Shown in pieces: positions 1 to 7,004 of a stretch of 9,975 nt of DNA; the stretch's first letter is position 1; the number at the start of each line of letters is the position of its first letter. Source of the DNA: Bacteroidales bacterium (GTDB taxonomy: Bacteria > Bacteroidota > Bacteroidia > Bacteroidales > NBLH01). The stretch is taken from assembly GCA_029933755.1 (NCBI GenBank), contig JAOZNO010000082.1, forward strand, positions 1-9,975, in the 5' to 3' direction. Under the pieces are notes generated by a model. That model searched no databases, had not been told where the DNA came from, and saw only the letters and a list, made by a program, of their open reading frames with translations. The translations under genes and the position numbers were made by a program.

Positions 1-270
1 GGTGGCCTTAAACCCAGAATATATTTTTTATTAAAATGTCTATGACCTTAATTAGTGTGTCTATAAAGTCAACGTTTATGTGTTGTTTATTCCGAAAAAT
101 CGGGACAAGTCGTGTTTTACTATTTTGAAGTGTGAACAGTCTTCAGTTTTCAGTAAGCAGACTTTGCAGAGCTACCGCCTACTGTGGACTGTTTACTGCC
201 AACTTCTACCAATCTTAAAATAAGTTCAACATACCAAAAAAACTAAAAAGTGAGACATTATAGACGAACT
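1..270. other. Non-coding region downstream of obg
   Basis: No convincing open reading frame is seen on either strand. The stretch follows the minus-strand obg stop codon and continues out of the window. It holds a small hairpin (stem CCGA/TCGG at 92-95 and 100-103, flanked by extra T.G/T-A pairs) and a CAGT-rich imperfect palindrome around 131-200. I see no clear intrinsic terminator for obg: the minus strand just after the stop has T-rich runs but no strong stem before them. Confidence 0.6.
133..198. repeat. CAGT-rich imperfect palindrome
   Basis: AACAGTC at 135-141 is the reverse complement of GACTGTT at 187-193. The pairing continues outward and inward with mismatches: GTGAACAGTCTTCAGT on one side against GTAAACAGTCCACAGT read from the other strand. 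The stretch is rich in CAGT/ACTG words. From general knowledge, such CAGT-rich palindromes recur between genes in many Bacteroidota genomes; whether this one belongs to a repeat family cannot be decided from a single copy. Confidence 0.5.
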
Positions 271-1257
271 CTAATTAATTTCCCTCCAAAGCATATCCTT
301 TAGCTCCATTAAGCCCTGTTGTGTAATTGATGAAATAAACTGATGAGGAATATCCGGTAAATCTTTTGAAATTTCTTCTTTTAATTCATCATCTAACAAA
401 TCAGATTTAGTAATAGCCAAAATCCTTTTTTTATCTAACAGTTCTGGGTTATATTCTTCTAATTCATTAAGTAATATTTTATATTCTTTATGAACTTCAA
501 GAGTTTCTGCCGGAACCATAAATAGTAAAACAGAATTTCGCTCAATATGCCTCAAAAACCTCAAACCCAAACCCTTACCTTGCGAAGCACCTTCGATTAT
601 TCCCGGAATATCTGCCATAACAAAAGATTTATCATCACGATAAGCAACAATACCTAGGTTTGGAACAAGTGTGGTAAACGGATAATCAGCAATTTTTGGT
701 TTTGCTGCAGAAATTGACGATAATAATGTTGACTTACCCGCATTAGGAAAACCGACAAGACCAACATCAGCCAGAATTTTCAGTTCAAGAATATGCCAGC
801 CCTCAACACTTTCTTCACCCTCTTGTGCATACCGAGGAGCTTGATTAGTAGAAGTTTTAAAATTAGTATTTCCTAAACCTCCGCGGCCACCTTTAATTAA
901 AACTTTGCTTTCTCCTTCTTGGGTAATTTCAAATAGGGTTTCACCCGTTTCGGCATCCTTTGCAATCGTTCCTATAGGTACTTGAAGATATACGGTTTCT
1001 CCATCAGCTCCTGATTTACCTGAACCTGCTCCATGTTCACCATGTCCGGCAAAAATATGTTTTCGGTATCTAAGGTGTATAAGCGTCCACATCTGCGGGT
1101 TTCCAACAAGAATAATATCACCGCCCTGACCACCATCGCCACCATCGGGTCCGCCTTTGGCAGTAAGTTTATCTCTACGAAAATGTGAAGATCCACCACC
1201 TCCATTTCCAGAACGACAAAATAATTTTACATAATCAACAAAATTTGAAGAGGCCAT
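271..1257 (-). CDS. obg: Obg family GTPase (ribosome assembly)
   Basis: Obg is a cytoplasmic GTPase that binds the large ribosomal subunit late in assembly and responds to GTP/ppGpp. The 328-residue product has the glycine-rich Obg fold at about 1-158, with runs such as GNGGGG and KGGPDGGDGGQGG, followed by a G domain. Visible motifs are G1 GFPNAGKS (169-176), G2 DYPFTT (191-196), G3 DIPG (216-219), G4 as TKSD (283-286, instead of NKxD) and G5 as SSI (309-311, instead of SA). From memory, these G4/G5 variants are usual for Obg of this phylum. The protein stops right after the G domain, so the C-terminal OCD domain of longer Obg proteins is absent. The ATG at 1257 begins the conserved N-terminus (SNFVDYVKLF) and lies 3 bp after the adk stop, so the gene is almost certainly co-transcribed with adk. 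Confidence 0.97.
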   Translation of the reverse strand: MASSNFVDYVKLFCRSGNGGGGSSHFRRDKLTAKGGPDGGDGGQGGDIILVGNPQMWTLIHLRYRKHIFAGHGEHGAGSGKSGADGETVYLQVPIGTIAKDAETGETLFEITQEGESKVLIKGGRGGLGNTNFKTSTNQAPRYAQEGEESVEGWHILELKILADVGLVGFPNAGKSTLLSSISAAKPKIADYPFTTLVPNLGIVAYRDDKSFVMADIPGIIEGASQGKGLGLRFLRHIERNSVLLFMVPAETLEVHKEYKILLNELEEYNPELLDKKRILAITKSDLLDDELKEEISKDLPDIPHQFISSITQQGLMELKDMLWREIN

Positions 1258-1260
1258 ATT

Positions 1261-1848
1261 TTAAGCTATTTTATTATTTAATTTAATAATTTCATCATGA
1301 ATTTGTCCAAAAACATCATTAAGCAAACCAGTACCATTTATAATTTGCAGTTTATTCTGTTCCTGATAGTAATTCATTAATGGTTTTGTTTTATCATGAT
1401 AAATTCCTAATCTTTTTTTAATTACCTGTTCCCCTTGGTCTTCACCCCTTCCCGATATCTTTGAACGCTCAACCAATCTATTAATCAACTCTTCTTCAGG
1501 AACTTCCAGCGCAATCATTTGTGTTATATTCGTATTCATCTGCGCAAGCATTATATCAAATGCTTTTGCTTGATTAATGGTTCTAGGGAAGCCATCAAAC
1601 ACAAAACCTTTTGGAGCAATTTCTTTATCAATACTTTTTTTTATAAGTTGTAATGCGAGCTCATCAGATACATACTCCCCATTGTCCATACCTTTGCGTA
1701 TTTTCTCACCCAGTACTGTTTTATTATCCATTTCAAAACGCAACATCTCTCCGGTTGATAAATGCTTAAGTCCAAAGTATTCTGTTATTTTTTTTGATTG
1801 CGTACCCTTACCAGAACCGGGAGGGCCAAACATAATTATATTAAGCAT
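1261..1848 (-). CDS. adk: Adenylate kinase
   Basis: Adenylate kinase interconverts ATP + AMP and 2 ADP in the cytoplasm. The 195-residue product carries the P-loop GPPGSGKGT (8-16), the AMP-binding stretch STGEMLR (31-37), DGFPRT (85-90) and the arginine-containing SGRGED (132-137). The lid between about 125 and 140 is short and has no zinc-binding cysteines, so this is a short-form enzyme, common in Bacteroidota. STGEMLR has Glu where most family members have Asp, a conservative change. The ATG at 1848 places the P-loop at the usual distance from the N-terminus. Only an A/T-rich stretch precedes it, with no Shine-Dalgarno. It lies 287 bp after hpt and 3 bp before obg. A weak -7-like TATCTCTG (minus strand, 1874-1867) could be its own promoter, but I see no matching -33 box. 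Confidence 0.97.
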   Translation of the reverse strand: MLNIIMFGPPGSGKGTQSKKITEYFGLKHLSTGEMLRFEMDNKTVLGEKIRKGMDNGEYVSDELALQLIKKSIDKEIAPKGFVFDGFPRTINQAKAFDIMLAQMNTNITQMIALEVPEEELINRLVERSKISGRGEDQGEQVIKKRLGIYHDKTKPLMNYYQEQNKLQIINGTGLLNDVFGQIHDEIIKLNNKIA

Positions 1849-2135
1849 TTTTATTTTTTATTTTTGCAGAGATACACAACTGCACATCTTTACTAGTACT
1901 AAGCACCTATGAAAAATTAATTGTATATTTACTTAACTGTAACTTTCTTATTAATCTTAAATCCACAAGCATATGTAAAATAGGCCGATAGTCAGAGCGT
2001 AAAGTATAAATGAAAAACATACTAAAACTAACATAACTCACTACCTGTTAGCCAATTCACACCCTGACTTGCGGATATTAGGTATTAATAAGATTTTGCA
2101 CAAGTGCGTAAGCAACTATAAATAGCCCTTAGGGC
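1849..2135. other. hpt-adk intergenic gap with inserted element
   Basis: This 287-bp stretch separates two genes that I recall as being close together in many Bacteroidota. It holds no plausible open reading frame of useful length. Its two ends (about 1911-1961 and 2098-2142) match the repeat at 9096-9196. The middle, about 134 bp from roughly 1962 to 2097, has no counterpart elsewhere in the window. A plus-strand TATTTTTG at 1859-1866 fits the -7 consensus, but there is no gene behind it. Confidence 0.55.
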
Positions 2136-2142
2136 TTATTCA
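1911..2142 (+). repeat. Dispersed intergenic element, copy A (long form)
   Basis: The left part, 1913-1934, matches 9098-9119 at 21 of 22 positions, and looser similarity continues without gaps to about 1961. After about 134 unmatched bases, the right part 2098-2126 matches 9149-9177 at 25 of 29. The right part contains two hairpins joined by TAAGCAAC: GCAC-AA-GTGC (2098-2107) and AGCCC-TTA-GGGCT (2124-2136). The second hairpin abuts and overlaps the minus-strand hpt stop codon at 2136-2138, so it would form just at the 3' end of hpt mRNA. There is no U-run after it, so a classical intrinsic terminator is unlikely. Confidence 0.65.
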
Positions 2143-2675
2143 ATAATCTTATAAATATGCTTTAGGTTTCGGCCAAAACCATCATAATCTAAACCATAAC
2201 CAATTATAAAATCATTAGGTATTTCCATTCCTATATAATCAATTGGGATATCACTTTGATAAGCATCCGGTTTAAACAAAAATGTTGCAATTTTTATTTC
2301 AGCAGGTTCATATCCTTTTAATTGTTTGATAATATGATCTATGGTATGTCCTGTATCAATAATATCTTCAATAATAACAACTACTTTATTTTTAAGATCC
2401 TCATTAACTCCAATTAAACGTTTCACAGTTCCACTGGATGAAGTCCCTGTATAGGAAGCCAACTTTAAAAATGAAATTTGAGAATTAAAAGTGAGATTTT
2501 TATATAAATCAGATGCAAACATAAAAGCTCCGTTAAGAATACCTAAAAAAATTACATCTTTTCCACTTAATTCATTATTTATTTTTTCAGCAACTTTTTC
2601 AATTGCATCCTGAATTTGATCATGTGTTATTGAAATTTCAAATTCTTTGTCTAAAACTTTTACTATTTTGTCCAC
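2136..2675 (-). CDS. hpt: Hypoxanthine phosphoribosyltransferase
   Basis: This cytoplasmic purine-salvage enzyme transfers the phosphoribosyl group from PRPP to hypoxanthine (and usually guanine), giving IMP/GMP. The 179-residue length is normal. The PRPP-binding signature is seen as VVVIIEDIIDTGHT (98-111), with the acidic pair Glu103-Asp104 and the catalytic Asp107. A base-contacting Lys lies in FKPDA (Lys135). The C-terminal IPNDFIIGYGLDYDG region (about 152-166) supplies further base/metal contacts as in the family. The N-terminal GILNGAFMFASDL matches the PPi-loop region. The ATG at 2675 follows a promoter on the same strand. purE is divergent across 166 bp, and adk and obg lie downstream on the same strand. 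Confidence 0.96.
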   Translation of the reverse strand: MDKIVKVLDKEFEISITHDQIQDAIEKVAEKINNELSGKDVIFLGILNGAFMFASDLYKNLTFNSQISFLKLASYTGTSSSGTVKRLIGVNEDLKNKVVVIIEDIIDTGHTIDHIIKQLKGYEPAEIKIATFLFKPDAYQSDIPIDYIGMEIPNDFIIGYGLDYDGFGRNLKHIYKIIE

Positions 2676-2745
2676 TTTAAAATCTATAACTAGTTAATAC
2701 TTTGGTTTTATCTTATTACTTTCGTATATTATCTTAATAATAGTA

Positions 2746-2776
2746 CAAAGGTACAAATATTATTGTAATCGCTAAA
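2746..2776 (-). promoter_or_regulatory. Predicted hpt promoter (Bacteroidota type)
   Basis: On the minus strand, TACCTTTG (2753-2746) fits the TAnnTTTG -7 consensus exactly. TTTA (2776-2773) lies 19 bp upstream where TTTG is expected. Transcription would start near 2740, about 65 bases before the hpt ATG. The sites are read by eye; no start has been mapped. Confidence 0.55.
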
Positions 2777-2841
2777 AAAAGACTATGATTTAATTTTATA
2801 AATGAATAATAATCAATATATTAACGAAAAATATAAATTTT

Positions 2842-3354
2842 ATGAGACCTTTAGTAAGTATAATAATGGGAAGTACATCAGACTTACCCATAATGGAAAA
2901 AGCCGCAAAAATTTTAAATGAGTTTAAAATTCCGTTTGAAATAAATGCACTTTCAGCGCACAGAACACCACAACAAGCAATGGATTTTTCAAGAGGTGCC
3001 TATGATCGTGGAATTAGAGTAATTATTGCAGGAGCCGGTGGTGCCGCACATTTACCAGGTGTTATGGCTGCACTTACTCCAATTCCTGTAATTGGTGTAC
3101 CTATTAATGCATCAATTTCAATTGATGGTTGGGATTCAATATTGTCTATTCTGCAAATGCCTCCCGGTATTCCTGTTGCAACTGTAGGACTTGATGGTGC
3201 ACAAAATGCAGGTATTTTAGCTGCACAAATTTTAGCAACCGGTAACGAAGAAATTCTGGAAACTGTCAAAAATTTTAAAGCAGGTCTTGAAAAAAAGATT
3301 GTTAAAGCAAACGAAGAGCTTTCTAAGATAAAATTTGAGTATAAGGTAAATTAA
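2842..3354 (+). CDS. purE: N5-carboxyaminoimidazole ribonucleotide mutase, class I PurE
   Basis: PurE converts N5-CAIR to CAIR in de novo purine synthesis. The 170-residue product is full length and shows GSTSDLP (10-16), SAHRTP (38-43, with His40 matching the catalytic His45 of the E. coli enzyme), the AGAGGAAHLPGV loop (63-74, His70) and the QMPPGIPVATV stretch (105-115). The conserved catalytic His and the AHRTP loop point to a class I mutase rather than the class II animal-type carboxylase. The ATG at 2842 gives the expected short lead into the first beta strand (VSIIMGS). It is preceded by A/T-rich sequence without Shine-Dalgarno. It is divergent from hpt; I find no convincing promoter for it. 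PurK, its usual partner, is not in the window. Confidence 0.96.
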   Translation: MRPLVSIIMGSTSDLPIMEKAAKILNEFKIPFEINALSAHRTPQQAMDFSRGAYDRGIRVIIAGAGGAAHLPGVMAALTPIPVIGVPINASISIDGWDSILSILQMPPGIPVATVGLDGAQNAGILAAQILATGNEEILETVKNFKAGLEKKIVKANEELSKIKFEYKVN

Positions 3355-3364
3355 TGTCTCTGAC

Positions 3365-3381
3365 CTATTTAATGTTGCTTA
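3365..3381 (-). repeat. Partial third match to the dispersed element core
   Basis: Read on the minus strand this is TAAGCAACATTAAATAG, identical over 17 bases to 9160-9176 and close to copy A at 2109-2125. It lies 11 bases after the purE stop. The flanking hairpins of the other copies are not visible here, so it may be a decayed copy or chance. Confidence 0.4.
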
Positions 3382-3553
3382 CAAACTGTAAATTACACAA
3401 AAGTAAGGCTTTAGTTTAGCTTATCCGGGACATTTCAAACATCTACATTGCAGTATATTGGTAATTAAGCAATTAAGGGAATGAGACCTTTGTTTTTAAT
3501 TTCTACACATTTTATTTTAACAGTTGCTTTGCAGCTTTTTCTAAAAAAATATA

Positions 3554-4384
3554 ATGACTAAATTTCATTATAGAAGTATTGCTACTTTAACACTTTCATT
3601 ATTGTTAATGCAACTAAGCGCACAAACTTATCTAGGTGCACGATCAGTAGGTGTTTCAAATGCTTCTGTAAGCTATGCAGACAATTGGTCGCAATTTAGT
3701 AATCAGGCAGGTATAGCTGATGTTAAAGAAACAACCATTAGTGCAGGTTTTCAAAATGCATATTTTATAAAAGAACTTAGTACGAATGTTATTGCCCTGG
3801 CATTACCAACAAAATCTGGCACTTTTGGTATAAACTACACTTATTTTGGATATACAAAATTCAATCAAAACAAATTTGGACTTGCTTTCGGTAAAAAACT
3901 TGGAAAGAGAATCTCTGCGGGAATACAAATCAATTATCTTTACACACATATCGAGGGTCAGTATGGTTCACAGGGCTTAGCATCGGGTGAAATAGGAATA
4001 CGTACTGAGCCAATTGATGATTTCTTTCTGGCAGCTCATATTTCGAACTTTTGGCGTGCAGAATATGTTGGAGTGGATGATATTTATCTACCCATGCGTT
4101 TTAAATTTGGAGCATCTTATTTATTGTACAAAACAGCTTTAATAAGTGCTGAAGTTGAGAAAGACCTTGATCTACCAGTTATCTTTAAAAGTGGTCTGGA
4201 GTATAATATGCTGAATAAATTTTATTTACGCTTTGGTATTGCGACAAATCCAATGTTATTTTCATTTGGTTTTGGTTACAGAATGAACCCTTTTAATGTG
4301 GATATTTCTTTTTCAAAACATCCTATCTTAGGATACTCTCCAGCAATTGGCCTGGAATATTCAATCAGAAAAAATAAAAAGTAG
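3554..4384 (+). CDS. PorV/FadL-like outer-membrane beta-barrel protein
   Basis: The 276-residue product begins with a signal peptide (hydrophobic core TLTLSLLLM, end near LSAQ at 21-24). The N-terminal GARSVGVSNASVSYADNWSQ segment resembles the start of PorV/PorQ/UPF0164-type barrels, in which a 'GARxxGMGxAxVAxADD' stretch plugs the barrel. The rest consists of alternating hydrophobic/aromatic strands with turns (TYFGYTKF, KRISAGIQINY, FKSGLEYN, FYLRFGIATNP, FSFGFGYRM, PAIGLEYSI), as expected for a 12-14 strand barrel. The exact role is unknown: PorV is a type IX secretion shuttle, while FadL moves hydrophobic compounds. No other type IX gene is nearby, so I would not call it porV. The gene ends 85 bp before the helix-hairpin-helix/barrel gene, and the two may be co-transcribed. 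The start at 3554 is the only ATG giving a proper signal peptide. Confidence 0.8.
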   Translation: MTKFHYRSIATLTLSLLLMQLSAQTYLGARSVGVSNASVSYADNWSQFSNQAGIADVKETTISAGFQNAYFIKELSTNVIALALPTKSGTFGINYTYFGYTKFNQNKFGLAFGKKLGKRISAGIQINYLYTHIEGQYGSQGLASGEIGIRTEPIDDFFLAAHISNFWRAEYVGVDDIYLPMRFKFGASYLLYKTALISAEVEKDLDLPVIFKSGLEYNMLNKFYLRFGIATNPMLFSFGFGYRMNPFNVDISFSKHPILGYSPAIGLEYSIRKNKK

Positions 4385-4399
4385 CAAAAAATAAAAAGT
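4368..4399. repeat. Short tandem duplication at the stop codon of the PorV-like gene
   Basis: The A-rich word AAAAAATAAAAAGT occurs twice, once ending at the stop codon (about 4369-4382) and once right after it (about 4386-4399). It is low-complexity and probably a slippage product. Its only effect is to place the stop codon between two near-identical tracts. Confidence 0.5.
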
Positions 4400-4469
4400 G
4401 TAAAGCTAAAATATAAGGAGTATACAACAACTTAGAAAGTTATATCACAAGACTCTAAACAATAGTAAT

Positions 4470-6569
4470 ATGACTCATGAAAGTCAGATAGAGATAATTC
4501 AAATTTGGAAATTGACTCCTTATTGCTATAAATCAGTAATTTTACTTTTGCTATTGGCCTTTTTGAGTACAAAAGCATATGCCCAAAATCCTCTTACAAA
4601 TGATCTAATAGAACAATTGGTTAGTAAAACAGGTGCTGAAAATGCTGACTTCTCAAGTTTTGTTGAAGATTTAAACTATTATTTACAAAACCCACTAAAC
4701 CTAAATAATGCCACGCTGGAAGATCTTGAAAAACTTCATATACTAAATGAAATACAGATACAAAACCTACAGAACTATATAACTGGTGTGGGTCAAATGC
4801 AAACGATTTATGAACTACAGTTAATTGATGGTTTTTCAATTAAAAACATAAAAGACATACTGCCGTTTATTACTGTTGAAACAGTGAAAAAAAGCGAAAA
4901 ACTATCTTTTAAAAAAGCATTAAATTATGGAAGACACCAGCTTATTGCAGAAACCAAATTTATTGTACAAGAACAAAGAGGTTATATACAAATTGATGAC
5001 TCTACATTACTGGAAAAACCTAACTCTGTTTATCAGGGTGACAGAATGAAGTACCTGACAAGATATCGATTTAATTCAAAAAACAGATTTTTTGCTGGCA
5101 TTACTGCCGAAAAAGATCCGGGCGAATCTTTTAACAACAAAGGTTTTGACTTTTATTCAGCTCATCTACAAATTAATAACTGGGGTATATTTAAGACAAT
5201 TTCAGTTGGTGACTACCAGGTAAAGTTTGGACAAGGACTAATAGCCTGGTCGGGTTTTGGATTGGGTAAATCCACAGAGGTTTTAAATATTAGAAAAAAG
5301 GCACAAGGTATCAGGCGCTATACTTCAACAAATGAAAATTTATTTATGCGTGGTGTGGGTACGACTGTTCAGTTTGGCGATTTTGAAATATCCGGTTTTA
5401 TTTCGAATAAAAACATCGATGCAAACCTAATTTTGACAGATACTATAGAAAGTGAATTATTAGAAATAACTACGATTCAAAATACGGGATATCACAGAAC
5501 CTCATCAGAAATTAGCACTAGAAAATCTATTATTGAATTAATTTATGGTTCAAATATCACTTTTAAGAAAAAAAGGTTCAAGCTGGGAGCAAGTTTTATT
5601 TCATATAGTTATAGTTCGGCTTTTGGTGAAACAAGTAAACCATACAAACTTTTTGATTTAAACGGAAATAACAATACAAATATCAGCGTAGATTACCAGT
5701 TCTTTTATAACAAATTTGTTTTTTATGGCGAAACGGCTATTAGTCAAAATGGTGCAATAGCAACTCTTAACGGACTACTCTTAAGTTTAGTCCCCCAACT
5801 ATCATTCTCAGTTGTACAACGGCATTATCAACGAGATTTCCACTCACATTATGGTAGTTCCTTTTCAGAAAGTAGCAAAGTAAGCAATGAGTCAGGTTTA
5901 TATTATGGGCTTTCTTTTCATCCAATAAGAAATTTTCAAATTTCGGCCTATGTTGATAATTATGAATTCCCTTGGTTAAAATATGGAATTAATGCTCCCT
6001 CTTATGGAACTGATTTTATGGTGCAAATGGATTATCACGCCGGACGTGATGTTAATATGTACCTACGATGGAAAAATGAAACAAAATTGCATAATGGAGT
6101 ATCAGGTGAAACAGTAATTATACCACTAATTGAACAGAAAAAGCAATACATCCGCTATCATATTTCGTATAAATTAAACAACAATATCACTTTAAGAAAC
6201 CGTGTTGAGGCTTCAATTTTTGAGTCAAATGATATGGAATACGGATTTATGGTTTATCAGGATATTAATTATGATTTTCATTTCCCCTTGAGTTTTAATT
6301 TTCGGTTTGCAATTTTTGATGCCACATACAACGCTCGTATTTACGCTTACGAGAATGATTTACTCTATAATTTTTCGATTCCTGCATATTTTGGAAAGGG
6401 TACAAGACTATATTTAATGATAAAATACAAAGTAGCTAATCTGTTAAGTATCCGATTACGATATGCACATTTCTACTATTCTAATCAGGATGTAATAAGT
6501 TCCGGTTTAAACGAAATTAATGGAAATATGAGCTCAGAAATTAAGTTTCAGCTAAGTTTCAAGTTTTAA
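4470..6569 (+). CDS. Helix-hairpin-helix / outer-membrane barrel protein
   Basis: The 699-residue product has an N-terminal signal peptide with a long N-region: hydrophobic core VILLLLLAFL at 23-32, predicted cut after AYA at 38. Residues 76-135 resemble two ComEA-type helix-hairpin-helix motifs (PLNLNNATLEDLEKLHIL, then GQMQTIYELQLIDGFSI). In Bacteroidota this 'LNLN-AT-eeL..L..L' block is annotated as helix-hairpin-helix. From about residue 150 the protein consists of long amphipathic, aromatic-rich strands (TRYRFNSKNRFFAGITAEKD, NMYLRWKNETK, RLYLMIKYKV, SIRLRYAHFYYS). It ends FQLSFKF with a terminal Phe, the usual assembly signal of an outer-membrane barrel. So a DNA- or protein-binding periplasmic head on a barrel is predicted; the function is unknown. 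The ATG at 4470 is the only ATG before the signal peptide. It lies 85 bp after the PorV-like gene on the same strand. Confidence 0.8.
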   Translation: MTHESQIEIIQIWKLTPYCYKSVILLLLLAFLSTKAYAQNPLTNDLIEQLVSKTGAENADFSSFVEDLNYYLQNPLNLNNATLEDLEKLHILNEIQIQNLQNYITGVGQMQTIYELQLIDGFSIKNIKDILPFITVETVKKSEKLSFKKALNYGRHQLIAETKFIVQEQRGYIQIDDSTLLEKPNSVYQGDRMKYLTRYRFNSKNRFFAGITAEKDPGESFNNKGFDFYSAHLQINNWGIFKTISVGDYQVKFGQGLIAWSGFGLGKSTEVLNIRKKAQGIRRYTSTNENLFMRGVGTTVQFGDFEISGFISNKNIDANLILTDTIESELLEITTIQNTGYHRTSSEISTRKSIIELIYGSNITFKKKRFKLGASFISYSYSSAFGETSKPYKLFDLNGNNNTNISVDYQFFYNKFVFYGETAISQNGAIATLNGLLLSLVPQLSFSVVQRHYQRDFHSHYGSSFSESSKVSNESGLYYGLSFHPIRNFQISAYVDNYEFPWLKYGINAPSYGTDFMVQMDYHAGRDVNMYLRWKNETKLHNGVSGETVIIPLIEQKKQYIRYHISYKLNNNITLRNRVEASIFESNDMEYGFMVYQDINYDFHFPLSFNFRFAIFDATYNARIYAYENDLLYNFSIPAYFGKGTRLYLMIKYKVANLLSIRLRYAHFYYSNQDVISSGLNEINGNMSSEIKFQLSFKF

Positions 6570-6624
6570 ATCCAACAGAATACTTAGTCTCTGCAAGAAA
6601 ACGGCAAATACTACGTTATTCTCA

Positions 6625-6694
6625 TCTTAATTTCCAGTTACTTCGACATGCTCAGCACAAAGCATTTACAAAAGTAAACTCTTGAAAATTAAGA
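6625..6694. repeat. Long imperfect palindrome
   Basis: TCTTAATTTCCA (6625-6636) pairs with TGAAAATTAAGA (6683-6694) with one mismatch. The pairing resumes inward between TTACTT and AAGTAA, and again between ATGCT and AGCAT around an 8-base loop, with bulges between the blocks. The tip contains CTTCGACATGCTCAGCACAA. This resembles, from memory, 'CTTCGAC..GCTCAG' words that are scattered between genes in many Bacteroidota. It lies 56 bp after the barrel gene stop codon. Confidence 0.55.
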
Positions 6695-6856
6695 CTTCAA
6701 AAGCCTTATCTTTGACATTTTCTTATCAGAGACATAGAAAATATATAGTTTTCAAGCTAACACTACTTTTAATACTCCTCTCCTATCTATGGTTTCTGAA
6801 ATACAATTAATCAATACTTATTGAATATTATTGCCCGGACATAGTCCTTACAAAAA

Positions 6857-6864
6857 TAAATTTG
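6857..6864 (+). promoter_or_regulatory. Second -7-like box upstream of the MORN gene
   Basis: TAAATTTG matches TAnnTTTG exactly. The nearest upstream TTG (6831-6833) is 23 bp away, longer than the usual 19-21. If active, it would give the MORN mRNA a leader of about 135 bases, including the small hairpin ATAATA-GACGTT-TATTAT just after it. Confidence 0.3.
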
Positions 6865-6936
6865 CATAATAGACGTTTATTATTGGAGAATACAAATATT
6901 ATAGATGTTTTATTAATAAATATATCAAAAATAAAA

Positions 6937-6969
6937 TTTTGATTTTATACATATCTATATATATATTTG
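6937..6969 (+). promoter_or_regulatory. Predicted promoter of the MORN-repeat gene
   Basis: TTTTG (6937-6941) is followed after 20 bp by TATATTTG (6962-6969), an exact match to the Bacteroidota -7 box. Transcription would begin near 6975, about 30 bases before the ATG at 7005, a normal leader length. Confidence 0.65.
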
Positions 6970-7004
6970 CGAACTTTAATAATTTAGAATAAAAAAAGAG
7001 AAAC

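Larger units (their letters stand above)
6570..7004. other. 435-bp non-coding region before the MORN gene
   Basis: No credible reading frame is present. The first half holds a long imperfect palindrome (6625-6694). The second half is very AT-rich and holds two -7-like boxes (6857-6864 and 6962-6969), the latter with a good -33 box. No intrinsic terminator is evident for the barrel gene, unless the palindrome serves that role. Confidence 0.6.

Noticed and set aside
36..48. ATGTCTATGACCT, similar (12 of 13) to 3354-3366, with a reverse-complement 10-mer at 6726-6735
   Set aside because: Too short and AT-rich to separate from chance in 10 kb; no extended similarity or shared structure.
163..171. 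TTTGCAGAG recurring at 163-171 and 1864-1872
   Set aside because: A 9-base word without conserved surroundings; expected by chance at this length.
391..411. Obg G4 motif TKSD and G5 SSI instead of NKxD and SA
   Set aside because: I recall the same variants in other Bacteroidota Obg proteins, so this looks like a clade trait rather than a damaged GTPase.
1859..1866. TATTTTTG as a plus-strand promoter box just before adk
   Set aside because: It points into a gap with no plus-strand gene and has no -33 partner; probably AT-rich coincidence.
1577..1912. Plus-strand open frame of 111 codons opposite adk
   Set aside because: It lies antisense to the well-conserved adk gene, and its translation has no recognisable domain; a shadow frame.
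4407..4425. AAGGAG word as a ribosome binding site for the 4470 gene
   Set aside because: It lies over 40 bp upstream of the ATG, far outside working distance, and this phylum seldom uses such sites.
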